Assembly: GCF_016586355.1 (NCBI RefSeq) | Contig: NZ_BLYI01000065.1 | Coordinates: 1-35,085 of the forward strand | DNA: 35,085 nucleotides | Direction: 5' to 3' | From: Anaerostipes butyraticus | Lineage (GTDB): Bacteria; Bacillota; Clostridia; Lachnospirales; Lachnospiraceae | Part shown: one piece after another, positions 21,743 to 29,030 of the stretch | Position numbering within the stretch: the first letter of the stretch is position 1 | Layout: each line of letters starts with the position of its first letter | Notes under the pieces: model-generated | Seen by the model: the letters and a program-made list of their open reading frames with translations, nothing else | Databases searched by the model: none | What the model was told of the DNA's origin: nothing | Made by a program: the position numbers and the translations under genes

Positions 21743-23282
21743 TTATATTGATTTAGAATCCAGACTGATGCAGAATATTATCCGGCATATTAAAGATTAC
21801 AATCAACCAATCGCATCTGATGAATGGTTGCTACAGAAGCTTGCAGAGATCGGAAAGCTAAATCAGGAGAATATGAAATTGATTGCAGAGGCCGCAGGCA
21901 TAAGCCAAACTGCGGCTGAAAGAATGCTGCAGGAGGCGGCAAATGAGGCGGCAAAAGCTACCGATACAGGATTCCGGTATCTTGCGCGGCGGAATTTGGC
22001 CGGAGAAGCGATAGAGGCAGAAAAGAGTAAAACTATGAAGCAGGCAATGAAGGCACTGAATGCACAGGCAAAAGATGCTCTAAATAAATGCAATACAACA
22101 ATGCTGTATAAAGCAAGAGATGCATTTAAGACTCTTGTTAATTCCGTTGTAGATAGTGCAAAAGAAATTGCAGACAAGCAATCATTTCTGGATGTGTTAG
22201 GAAATCATGCCGCAGCCACAACAATTGGAGCAGAATCTAGACAACAGGCTGTAAGAAAGTGTATCCGGGAATTTAACGACAAAGGCATCCCGGCTTTTGT
22301 TGATAAAGCCGGCAGGGAGTGGACTCCTGAGGCCTATGTGAATATGTGTATGAGAAATACAGCCCGGCAGACAGCGGAAGAAGTTCAGACAGCCAGATGC
22401 AAGGATTTTGGTGTAAATCTCATTGCGATCGATAGTCATTCCGGTGCGCGCCCGAAGTGCGCAAAGGATCAGGGTAAAATATTTGACCTGAACAATGGCA
22501 GCGGATACACGGAAGATGTGAAAGGAAAGAAGATCCGATATTATCCTTGGAATAGTTCCAGTTATGGGGAACCAGATGGAATCCTCGGTATTAACTGTGG
22601 GCACCATAAGTGGCCATTTATTCCAGGTGTGAATGTACAACGCTATTTCCCAACGGATGATTTGGATGCAAATAATAAGCTGTACAAAGAAACTCAAGTA
22701 CAAAGAGCTCTTGAACGGGATGTTCGGAAACAGAAACGAGAATGCATGCTATTTGACGAACTTGGAGATGAGACGGCATTCAAGGAATCGGCAGTAAAGC
22801 TAAAGCAGAAAGAGGCTAAATTAGAACATTATGTCGGGAGTAAAGATCATCTGCATCGTCGAAAAGACCGAGAGCAGGTTGTTGGGTTTGACAAACGGAT
22901 ATCTGCTAATGCGGTAGCTGCCAAGAAATACGTTGATAAGTATGGAGCTGTCCGATATAATGAAGATGGAACGGTTGTTGTAACAGATAACTGGAAGAAT
23001 CGTAGCCGTGTTTCTATACCTAAAGAGTATCGGGAAAATGCGATTATTGAGACAAGAGAAGTAAAAGGTAATCATGAGCAAATTAACCGTACTTTTTATA
23101 ATGCAGAAGGCAAAATGTATCGACAGACACATTCAGGATACCATAGCAATCCAAAGCAGCATCCATATGGGAAAAATGGAGAACATGCGCATGATTATAT
23201 ATGGAAAGATGATAGGATAATTAATCGTAATACGAGAGAATTAACGGATGCAGAAAGAAGAGAAAGTGGTGATATTTTATGA
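21696..23282 (+). CDS. Minor capsid protein (Phage_min_cap2) with extra C-terminal toxin-like domain
   Basis: This 528-residue protein has an AGGAGG site 9 bases before its ATG. Residues 1 to about 404 are a Phage_min_cap2-type body with AAGISQTAAERML, IPAFVDKAGREWTPEAYVNMC, HSGARPKCAKDQGKIF, GINCGHHKWPFIPG and the charged helix ALERDVRKQKREC. Typical family members stop near the YDREQV-like segment. Here about 124 residues follow, with a different look: WKNRSRVSIPKEYRENAI, KGNHEQINRTFY, a His-rich THSGYHSNPKQHPYG, GEHAHDYIW, and RELTDAERRESGDIL. I infer a polymorphic-toxin-type effector carried in the virion, comparable to the known MuF-fused toxins of temperate phages. The specific toxin class is not identified. 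Confidence 0.85.
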   Translation: MDLLENQQAAEAVDSSYIDLESRLMQNIIRHIKDYNQPIASDEWLLQKLAEIGKLNQENMKLIAEAAGISQTAAERMLQEAANEAAKATDTGFRYLARRNLAGEAIEAEKSKTMKQAMKALNAQAKDALNKCNTTMLYKARDAFKTLVNSVVDSAKEIADKQSFLDVLGNHAAATTIGAESRQQAVRKCIREFNDKGIPAFVDKAGREWTPEAYVNMCMRNTARQTAEEVQTARCKDFGVNLIAIDSHSGARPKCAKDQGKIFDLNNGSGYTEDVKGKKIRYYPWNSSSYGEPDGILGINCGHHKWPFIPGVNVQRYFPTDDLDANNKLYKETQVQRALERDVRKQKRECMLFDELGDETAFKESAVKLKQKEAKLEHYVGSKDHLHRRKDREQVVGFDKRISANAVAAKKYVDKYGAVRYNEDGTVVVTDNWKNRSRVSIPKEYRENAIIETREVKGNHEQINRTFYNAEGKMYRQTHSGYHSNPKQHPYGKNGEHAHDYIWKDDRIINRNTRELTDAERRESGDIL

Positions 23283-23503
23283 AGCCGGATGATTTGAAAG
23301 AGTTGATACTGTCATTATCGCAAGACGTAGTATTTGAGTATGATGGTGCCGTAGCCTGTATCAACCCATGGAATGAAAGAAAATTTGAGGTTGGCTACGA
23401 TGATGAAGTGAAGATATATAATAATATCGATGATGTAATGAAGGATCCGTTTTATCACGGCAAGTCATTACAAGAAATTTCAGAACAGTTGGATATTGAT
23501 TGA
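23279..23503 (+). CDS. Putative immunity protein for the capsid-fused toxin domain
   Basis: This 74-residue acidic protein starts at an ATGA overlap with the minor capsid/toxin gene and is followed at once by a terminator. It has no counterpart in the standard head gene order. The sequence begins MKPDDLKELILSLS, then CINPWNERKFEVGYDDEVK, and ends SLQEISEQLDID. Small size, acidity and obligate overlap with a candidate toxin fit an immunity protein. The alternative is a head accessory protein. Confidence 0.6.
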   Translation: MKPDDLKELILSLSQDVVFEYDGAVACINPWNERKFEVGYDDEVKIYNNIDDVMKDPFYHGKSLQEISEQLDID

Positions 23504-23537
23504 TACCGTTGATCGACAAGTGGTCAGCGGTATTTTT
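23503..23537 (+). terminator. Terminator inside the head operon, after the putative immunity gene
   Basis: ATACCGTTGATC (23503-23514) pairs with GGTCAGCGGTAT (23522-23533), including two G-T pairs, followed by a run of T. It isolates the portal-toxin-immunity genes from the protease and capsid genes, which is unusual inside a late operon and suggests an inserted cargo module with partial read-through. Confidence 0.75.
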
Positions 23538-23564
23538 ATACCATTTTGAAAGGGGTGGTGTTAA

Positions 23565-23885
23565 TTGATTGTAGTAACAATCACGCAAACCGGTCTTACG
23601 GTAGAAGGCCATGCAGGATATGCAAAAACCGGAAATGATATTATATGTGCGGCTGTCTCGGCCCTTGCGCAGGGGCTTGCCCATTCTCTGAGTGCACTGA
23701 CAGAGGATGCGATAGGCTATCAGTTTAGAGACGGGCACATTGATATAGAATATGAGAATCTATCAGAGGAAGGAAGGCTTCTGGTTGATTCTTTTTTTAT
23801 TGCCGTGAGTGACATACAAATGACTTACGGTGATCAGTACGTAAAAATTGATACGGCGCCAAACGGGCGGAAAACGGAGGTATAA
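23565..23885 (+). CDS. prp: Prp-family cysteine protease (ribosomal-processing protease homologue)
   Basis: This 106-residue protein starts at TTG 23565 behind AAAGGGGTGG. It matches Prp: VEGHAGYAKTGNDIICAAVSAL places the catalytic dyad at H16 and C28, the 12-residue spacing of Staphylococcus aureus Prp. The bacterial enzyme removes the N-terminal extension of ribosomal protein L27 at an LQFFA-type motif. Here the next two genes (scaffold, capsid) and the tail-tube gene all begin with such motifs, so this phage copy probably acts as the head and tail maturation protease. Confidence 0.92.
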   Translation: MIVVTITQTGLTVEGHAGYAKTGNDIICAAVSALAQGLAHSLSALTEDAIGYQFRDGHIDIEYENLSEEGRLLVDSFFIAVSDIQMTYGDQYVKIDTAPNGRKTEV

Positions 23886-23889
23886 GATC

Positions 23890-24525
23890 ATGAAATATAT
23901 GAACATGAAAAAAAGATATTGGACAATGGATTTACAGATTTTTGCTGGAGATGGCGGCGATGGAGCCGAACCAAATGAAGAATTAGATAATCCAGAAGAT
24001 GATCCGGAAGATGATCCGGAAGATGATCCAGAAGATGATCCGGAGGAAAAGAAATTTACTCAGCACGATGTGGATGAAGCGATCAAGAAACGTCTTGCGA
24101 GAGAAAGAAGAAAATGGAACCGGGAGCAGCAGAAAAAGGCTGCTAAAAAAGATACCGACGGCACGGGAGAAGCCGGTAAAGATGGCGAAAGCGAAGATGC
24201 GAAGGCAAGAAAGGAAGCCGAAATAAAAAATTCAAAATTGGAAGTGAAGGTTGCGTGCTATGAAGCAGACGTATCCAAAAATGCTGTAGATGATGTTGCA
24301 GCTCTTGCACATTCATATATGGAGGCAGATGAGGATCTTGATCTGGAAGACGCCATTGAAAAAGTAGTGAAGAAATATCCGCATTTCAAAAATCATTCTG
24401 GAAGATCAGATGATGTGGACGAAACAAAAGGAAAGTCCTGGGGAGAAAGGCAGAGGGGCGGCAGTAAAAAACTTACTGGTGTAGAAGCTGCTTTCCTTAA
24501 AAAAAATCCAGGACTTAAGTATTAG
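23890..24525 (+). CDS. Scaffolding protein (DUF4355-like) with Prp cleavage motif
   Basis: This protein has 211 residues from the ATG at 23890, chosen for GGAGG 9 bases upstream. The N-terminus holds MDLQIFAG at residues about 13-20, an L27-like Prp site. An acidic DDPE repeat tract follows, then a long charged coiled coil (VDEAIKKRLARERRKWNREQ) and a basic C-terminus ending GVEAAFLKKNPGLKY. Scaffolds of this type guide capsid assembly and are then removed. It sits directly before the major capsid gene. Confidence 0.88.
   Translation: MKYMNMKKRYWTMDLQIFAGDGGDGAEPNEELDNPEDDPEDDPEDDPEDDPEEKKFTQHDVDEAIKKRLARERRKWNREQQKKAAKKDTDGTGEAGKDGESEDAKARKEAEIKNSKLEVKVACYEADVSKNAVDDVAALAHSYMEADEDLDLEDAIEKVVKKYPHFKNHSGRSDDVDETKGKSWGERQRGGSKKLTGVEAAFLKKNPGLKY
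23989..24048 (+). repeat. 12-bp tandem repeats encoding DDPE units in scaffold
   Basis: Five near-identical 12-base units of the type GATCCGGAAGAT encode repeated (D/N)PED blocks. Copy number could vary by slippage without a frameshift because the unit is a multiple of three. Confidence 0.85.
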
Positions 24526-24534
24526 GAGGTAAAT

Positions 24535-25668
24535 ATGGGAGCATTTAAGATTTTTTTACAGTTATTTGCACATGAGCACCAGGAGAGATGGTCCAAGCTG
24601 GTACTTGCGAAGCTTCGACAGGAACTTGTGCTCAAGGACGGCGTTGTGTTTAACAACGACTATGAAGGATCACCGGCAGCCGGTGTCGTAAAGATTCCGG
24701 TACGCGATGAAGAAGTACAGGTAAGCGATTATGATAAAGCAAATGGAATCCAGGGAACGAATGGATCTACAGCATATGAGAATATGCCGATCACAAAGGA
24801 TAAAGCGCTCAATGAGATTATTGATGGATATGATGCGAATGCAGTACCGGATAATCTCGTAGCAGATCGACTGGATTCTGCTGCCTACAGCATGGCGAAA
24901 CAGATTGATACAGACGGAGGGACAACTCTTCTGGCATCGGCTACTGTAGATAACGAAGCTGAACTGACAAAAGACAATATCTATTCAAAGATTGTAGATA
25001 TTCGCAAAAGGATGAATAAAGCGAATATCCCGAACGATGGCAAGAGATATTTACTGGTATTACCAGATGCTATGTCTTTGATTTTAAAGTCTCCAGAGTT
25101 TATTTCTGCATCCAGCCTGGGAGATGAAGTGAAGCAGACCGGAGCAATCGGAAAGATTGCAGGATTCCTAGTAATTGAATGGAATGACACAACTGCAAAT
25201 TTACAGATACTGGCGGGACATCCACGGTTTGCGACTCGTGCTACAGAGTTTGCTGTAAACATCCATTTGCAAGACCTATCCGGATCCGGAAAATATATTG
25301 GAGCATCCGCAGTGCAAGGACGTAAAGTATATGATCATAAGGTATTACGATCCGTTGCGATCCGTGCTATCTATTCTCCTGGATCTCTTGTGATACAGGC
25401 GGCACAGGGAGTAACTGCAGGAAGTACAATGTTAACTGTATCTTCCGGAAATTCCGGGACAACATATGCTTATAAGAAAAATCCAGCAGAAAGAGTCGTT
25501 TATGGAACAACAAAGGCTACTTATGCAGGAACCGATCTTACGAGCGGAACCACGGAAATCGATGTAAAAGAAGGAGACATCATTGAGGTGGCCAATTTTG
25601 TATCTAACAAAGTGCAGAATGTTGGATATTACACAGTGGAAGCTGGAGATATCAAAGCGTCTGCTTAA
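24535..25668 (+). CDS. Major capsid protein
   Basis: This 377-residue protein starts at an ATG preceded by TTAGGAGGTAAAT. The opening FKIFLQLFAH is another L27/Prp-like motif, so mature protein probably starts near residue 13. The body matches capsid proteins of Firmicutes siphophages: VVKIPVRDEEVQVSDYDKA, LVADRLDSAAYSMAKQID, YLLVLPDAMSLILKSPEF and VLRSVAIRAIYSPG. The last 90 residues form a beta-rich, Ig-like extension (AGSTMLTVSSG ... AGTDLTSGTTEI). It follows the scaffold gene closely. Confidence 0.92.
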   Translation: MGAFKIFLQLFAHEHQERWSKLVLAKLRQELVLKDGVVFNNDYEGSPAAGVVKIPVRDEEVQVSDYDKANGIQGTNGSTAYENMPITKDKALNEIIDGYDANAVPDNLVADRLDSAAYSMAKQIDTDGGTTLLASATVDNEAELTKDNIYSKIVDIRKRMNKANIPNDGKRYLLVLPDAMSLILKSPEFISASSLGDEVKQTGAIGKIAGFLVIEWNDTTANLQILAGHPRFATRATEFAVNIHLQDLSGSGKYIGASAVQGRKVYDHKVLRSVAIRAIYSPGSLVIQAAQGVTAGSTMLTVSSGNSGTTYAYKKNPAERVVYGTTKATYAGTDLTSGTTEIDVKEGDIIEVANFVSNKVQNVGYYTVEAGDIKASA

Positions 25669-25680
25669 GGAGTGATATAT

Positions 25681-26070
25681 ATGTCGTATTATGTAGACGA
25701 AGAGTATTACAGAACGAAATACCACGGAGAAGAAGTGGACGATTTTGAATTTGATAAACTCTGTAAAATGGCAGAGGAACTCATAGAAGAAATGACGTTG
25801 TACAGACTTACTCCAGTGGCATTTCTGGCAATGCCAGAGGATGTGCAGGAAAGAGTAAGGCAGGCTGTATGTGTGCAGATGGATTATCTGGATGCAAATG
25901 GTGGAGCAGAAATGGATAACAGCACAGGAATCCAAAGTGCAACGCTGGGGAAATTTTCTTATTCCGGAAGCACGGGAACCAATGGAAGTACAGAACAGTC
26001 CAGATTTTCTCCACGTGCAGAACGCCTGCTCTGGCCTACCGGCCTGACATATCGGGGAGGGAGGTATTGA
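25681..26070 (+). CDS. Head-tail connector (Phage_connect_1 / gp6-like)
   Basis: This protein has 129 residues from the ATG at 25681, with AAGGAGTG 6 bases upstream. The helical N-terminus (DDFEFDKLCKMAEELIEEMTLYRL) and later VRQAVCVQMDYLDANGG match gp6-type adaptors that dock under the portal. It is the first gene after the capsid. The next gene starts 1 base after its stop. Confidence 0.85.
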   Translation: MSYYVDEEYYRTKYHGEEVDDFEFDKLCKMAEELIEEMTLYRLTPVAFLAMPEDVQERVRQAVCVQMDYLDANGGAEMDNSTGIQSATLGKFSYSGSTGTNGSTEQSRFSPRAERLLWPTGLTYRGGRY

Positions 26071-26071
26071 T

Positions 26072-26413
26072 GTGAAAGCGATACCGAAAAAACTCTTGAT
26101 TCACAAAGTGGTACTGCACAAAAAAGAAAAAGAAGATAAGTGGGGAAACGCGACTTTGGATGCAGGGACGGAACTGTCTTATGTAAGGATGGAACCGTCG
26201 AAGCAGATCGTGCGGGACAAAAATAATGCAGAGATCCAGCTGTCGGCTACTCTTTTCTTCGACTGTCGTAACAGCAGGCCGAAAGATATCACATTTCAGA
26301 CGGATGACATCATTGTTTTTAACGGGATGAAACATCAGGTGAAAGTAGTGGAGCCGTTATATGATGAGAAAATATTGCATCATTACGAATTGGGATTGAT
26401 TAAGAGTGCCTAA
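26072..26413 (+). CDS. Minor capsid / head-tail joining protein (Minor_capsid_1 type)
   Basis: This 113-residue protein starts at GTG 26072, preceded by GGGAGGGAGG. It is beta-rich with WGNATLDAGTELSYVRM, SATLFFDCRNSRP and DDIIVFNGMKHQVKVVEPL, as in head-completion proteins that close the connector. It overlaps the following gene by 8 bases. The order connector, minor capsid 1, 2, 3 is standard. Confidence 0.85.
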   Translation: MKAIPKKLLIHKVVLHKKEKEDKWGNATLDAGTELSYVRMEPSKQIVRDKNNAEIQLSATLFFDCRNSRPKDITFQTDDIIVFNGMKHQVKVVEPLYDEKILHHYELGLIKSA

Positions 26414-26816
26414 GATTAGTACCAGGGTGACATTTGACAAAAAGCGAGCTGCGGGCCTCATCAGGGCTTGCAGCAACGATGCCCTTACAGTGATGGGAAC
26501 TCAGGCGTTGCAAGACGCATCACAGCATGTGCCGCATGATCAGGAAACATTGGAAGACAGCGGCCTGACTTCCAGTGACAAAAAAGCTGCTGATGGTGAG
26601 TTTGTGCTGCGCTGGTCTACACCATATGCTCAGTATTTGTGGCATGGGGATGTTATGTATGGTAATCCCACAAACCGAACCTATGGACCGAAAAAAATAT
26701 CATTTACCAGTGCACTTGCCAGAGAAGAGTGGGCGAAATATGCCAGAGAGGTGTATGGAGACGAGTGGAAGATGGTATATCAAGCGGCATTAAAAAGGGG
26801 GCTTGGAAAAGAATGA
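26406..26816 (+). CDS. Minor capsid protein (Minor_capsid_2 type, HK97 gp10-like)
   Basis: This 136-residue protein starts at GTG 26406. Family features are ALTVMGTQALQDASQHVPHD, then LRWSTPYAQYLWHG and NPTNRTYGPKKISF, ending AKYAREVYGDEWKMVYQAAL. It is a neck protein at the head-tail interface. It overlaps neighbours on both sides (8 and 4 bases), indicating coupled translation. Confidence 0.88.
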   Translation: MPKISTRVTFDKKRAAGLIRACSNDALTVMGTQALQDASQHVPHDQETLEDSGLTSSDKKAADGEFVLRWSTPYAQYLWHGDVMYGNPTNRTYGPKKISFTSALAREEWAKYAREVYGDEWKMVYQAALKRGLGKE

Positions 26817-27202
26817 CACCACAAACAGAGTTATTAGAACTGATCGCGGAAACTGCAGAAAATAATTGCAATTTAGACACGTCAATATCCCTAAAAGAAC
26901 TTCCGGCGGAAGGCGGGCTGTATGCTGAATTGGGAGAAGGCTTTGGAAATACAACATACTACAATAAGAGTACCGAAAAAACAATCCCGGTGCTTTTTTT
27001 ATGCCGGCATGCAGATCAGAAACGTGGGTTAGAAGAACTTCACGAGATCAGCCATTATTTTCAGCGGTTAAGGCAGTATCCACAGGCAAAAACATTTGCT
27101 TGGTTAGATACAGAAATTGCAAAGGAACCAAATAAGATAGGGCGAGATGAGGATGGAGTTTATCATTTCTCCTGTATCTTAAATTGTAAAATATATTATT
27201 AG
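26813..27202 (+). CDS. Tail terminator/minor capsid protein (Minor_capsid_3 type)
   Basis: This protein has 129 residues from the ATG at 26813, which overlaps the previous stop as ATGA; the frame extends further upstream but only through the preceding gene. It has an N-terminal helix (TELLELIAETAENN), then LYAELGEGFGNTTYYN and VLFLCRHADQKRGLEELHEI. By position and family it caps the tail tube before joining to the head. Confidence 0.82.
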   Translation: MTPQTELLELIAETAENNCNLDTSISLKELPAEGGLYAELGEGFGNTTYYNKSTEKTIPVLFLCRHADQKRGLEELHEISHYFQRLRQYPQAKTFAWLDTEIAKEPNKIGRDEDGVYHFSCILNCKIYY

Positions 27203-27218
27203 GAAAGGAGCCAATATT

Positions 27219-27743
27219 ATGTGGAAAATGAACCTGCAGTTATTTGCAGAACCGGAATTACCGGATAATCCGATCACTCCGGAAATCAACTATGAAACAG
27301 AGGCTTTCATTAATACATCACCGGATGAAGAAACGCCAACATGGGCAAGTCTGGCAAACCTTACTCAGAACATGGCGCAGTCTTTAAATGAGGTGCTGCA
27401 GCAGGTAGCTTATTATGCAGATAAAGGGTGGAGTTCAACTGAGGTTACCGGTGCGCAGATGACATTAACATTAACCGGAGCCGTAAAACCGGGAGACACT
27501 GCATGCGACTACATTTTGAGTGACGAGGTTATGTATGGGCTTGGAGCCGCAAGAAAAACGCATATGAAGTTGCAGAAAGGCACGAAGGTGATTATCTGGC
27601 CGATTACTTTGGCAAATATTACGCCGTCATATGGAGATGCGTCAGCAATCAACGCATTGACAGTTACGATCCATGGAAATGGAAGGCCGGCAATCGGTAC
27701 AGCTACAGTTCAGTCCGTACAGCAGTCACAAGGAGGGGAATGA
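27219..27743 (+). CDS. Major tail (tube) protein with Prp cleavage motif
   Basis: This 174-residue protein has an AGGAAAGGAG site. It opens WKMNLQLFAEPELPD, a near-copy of the L27 extension cut by Prp, then the tail-tube body: VAYYADKGWSSTEVTGAQM, FLGxxR-like and KGTKVIIWPITLANIT segments. Its place between the neck proteins and the tail chaperones identifies the tube gene. Cleavage after FA is inferred. Confidence 0.88.
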   Translation: MWKMNLQLFAEPELPDNPITPEINYETEAFINTSPDEETPTWASLANLTQNMAQSLNEVLQQVAYYADKGWSSTEVTGAQMTLTLTGAVKPGDTACDYILSDEVMYGLGAARKTHMKLQKGTKVIIWPITLANITPSYGDASAINALTVTIHGNGRPAIGTATVQSVQQSQGGE

Positions 27744-27771
27744 TCCCTTCCTCTTTTTAGGAGGTGGAATA

Positions 27772-28218
27772 ATGGCTTACCAGGCAAGAAAACACAAGAG
27801 ATTTCAGGAAGATCTTGAGCTTGTCGATGAACACGGAGAAGTTGCGCATGTTCTCCATGTGGATCTCGACGCAGATGATATGGTCGTTAAGATCAACCGG
27901 AAATATGCAGAACTTACCAGGATTATGGCAGAAACAAACGAGATGAAAAGAAAGGCAAAAACAGCGCAGGAAGCAAACGTCTGCTTTGAAAAGCTCGGAA
28001 GAGCAATCGTTGATTTGCTGGAAGCTGTGTTTGGAACAGAAGATGCGAAGGTAATCTTGGACTTTTATGAAGGAAGATACATCGAGCTGACAAAGGAAGT
28101 TGTCCCGTTTCTTACACAAGTGGTAATACCAAGGTGTATTGAGATCAAAAATGAAAATAAGAAGAACGTCTTGAGTAGATATAATCGAAAAACCAGACGA
28201 AAACTCTTTGGAAGGTGA
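27772..28218 (+). CDS. Tail assembly chaperone
   Basis: This protein has 148 residues from the ATG at 27772, with AGGAGGTGG 5 bases upstream. It has a short beta start (DLELVDEHGEVAHVLHVDLD) and long helices (INRKYAELTRIMAETNEMK, LGRAIVDLLEAVFG), ending in a basic RYNRKTRRKLFGR. It lies between tube and tape measure, where chaperones that bind the tape measure are made. The Gp15 gene follows after 4 bases, in place of the usual frameshifted partner. Confidence 0.82.
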   Translation: MAYQARKHKRFQEDLELVDEHGEVAHVLHVDLDADDMVVKINRKYAELTRIMAETNEMKRKAKTAQEANVCFEKLGRAIVDLLEAVFGTEDAKVILDFYEGRYIELTKEVVPFLTQVVIPRCIEIKNENKKNVLSRYNRKTRRKLFGR

Positions 28219-28222
28219 TTCT

Positions 28223-28828
28223 ATGGGATTCTTGACAGAATACCATGATAACGAAGTAACAATCGGAAAATTAAAGTTTTTTATCAATCCGGCGTTTGAC
28301 ATAGTCCTGCAGGTGCAGGAACTGTTTGCAGAAGAAGAGTTAAGCGAGCAGGATAAAGTGGAACAGGCGTTGCGAATGCTTGTGCTAAATACAACGCGGT
28401 TAAGCTGGATGGATCCACATAAAAAGGTACTTCTGTTGAAAGAAATCTATAAAAAGTGCATCAATACAATGAAGCATCCGCCAACAAGAAGGAAACAGAG
28501 AGTTCTGGACTTTGAATATGACGGAGAATATATTTACTCTTCTTTTATGATGGACTATGGAATCGACTTGATAGAAGAGCAGGGAAAACTTAATTGGAAA
28601 AAATTTATCATACTTTTTCAAGGTCTCTCTGATCGAACAAAGATAAAAGAAATCATGCGGATTCGCGCAATGGATATTCCAGAATATAACGGAAAGAATG
28701 GGAAGTACGTGCAGGAAATACAAGATTTGAAGTCCTATTATGCTCTTCCGGTCAAAGGTGGAGGTGGCCAGTCAGGACTGGATGCTCTATTCTCAGCACT
28801 GGAAGGAATGGCGGTGAAACATGGCTGA
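28223..28828 (+). CDS. Bacteriophage Gp15 family tail assembly chaperone
   Basis: This protein has 201 residues from the ATG at 28223, with GGAAGGTG 5 bases upstream. It matches the Gp15 family: FFINPAFDIVLQVQELF, then KEIYKKCINTMKHPP, VLDFEYDGEYIYSSFMMDYG and LNWKKFIILFQGLSD, ending with GLDALFSALEGM. It takes the second chaperone slot before the tape measure. The last 8 bases overlap the next small gene. Confidence 0.9.
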   Translation: MGFLTEYHDNEVTIGKLKFFINPAFDIVLQVQELFAEEELSEQDKVEQALRMLVLNTTRLSWMDPHKKVLLLKEIYKKCINTMKHPPTRRKQRVLDFEYDGEYIYSSFMMDYGIDLIEEQGKLNWKKFIILFQGLSDRTKIKEIMRIRAMDIPEYNGKNGKYVQEIQDLKSYYALPVKGGGGQSGLDALFSALEGMAVKHG

Positions 28829-28976
28829 TCGAGATATAAGTAAAATGAAAAAAGTGGTGTGCCCATATTGTGGAACACCAGTCAATACTTTTTATGACAA
28901 AGACGCAGAGTGTAAAGGCGTCTTTTTTAAGTGCAAAAATAAAAAATGCGCAAAACAGTTTGAACTGAGGATTTAA
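28821..28976 (+). CDS. Small zinc-ribbon protein (Com-like)
   Basis: This 51-residue frame starts inside the end of the Gp15 gene. It has a rubredoxin-like zinc ribbon: CPYCGTPV near residue 15 and CKNKKCAKQFELRI at the end. Such Com-like Cys4 proteins are frequently tucked between tail chaperones and tape measure. In phage Mu, Com is a translational regulator, so control of the tape-measure mRNA is a possibility; the next leader indeed has a hairpin over its ribosome binding site. Confidence 0.7.
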   Translation: MADRDISKMKKVVCPYCGTPVNTFYDKDAECKGVFFKCKNKKCAKQFELRI

Positions 28977-28984
28977 GACGTTGT

Positions 28985-29027
28985 GCCCATGTGCCTGTCT
29001 GATTTTTGTAGATAAAGGCAGGTGGGC
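28985..29027 (+). promoter_or_regulatory. Hairpin sequestering the tape-measure ribosome binding site
   Basis: GCCCATGTGCC (28985-28995) can pair with GGCAGGTGGGC (29017-29027; 9 pairs with a 2-base internal mismatch). The 3' arm contains AGGTGGG, the likely Shine-Dalgarno of the tape-measure ATG at 29031. It may keep tape-measure synthesis low or make it responsive to a regulator or ribosome passage. Confidence 0.5.
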
Positions 29028-29030
29028 AAA

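Noticed and set aside
27772-28828. Programmed ribosomal frameshift between the two tail chaperones
   Set aside because: The second protein is a complete Gp15-family gene with its own start and ribosome binding site 4 bases after the first stop. No slippery heptamer is needed.
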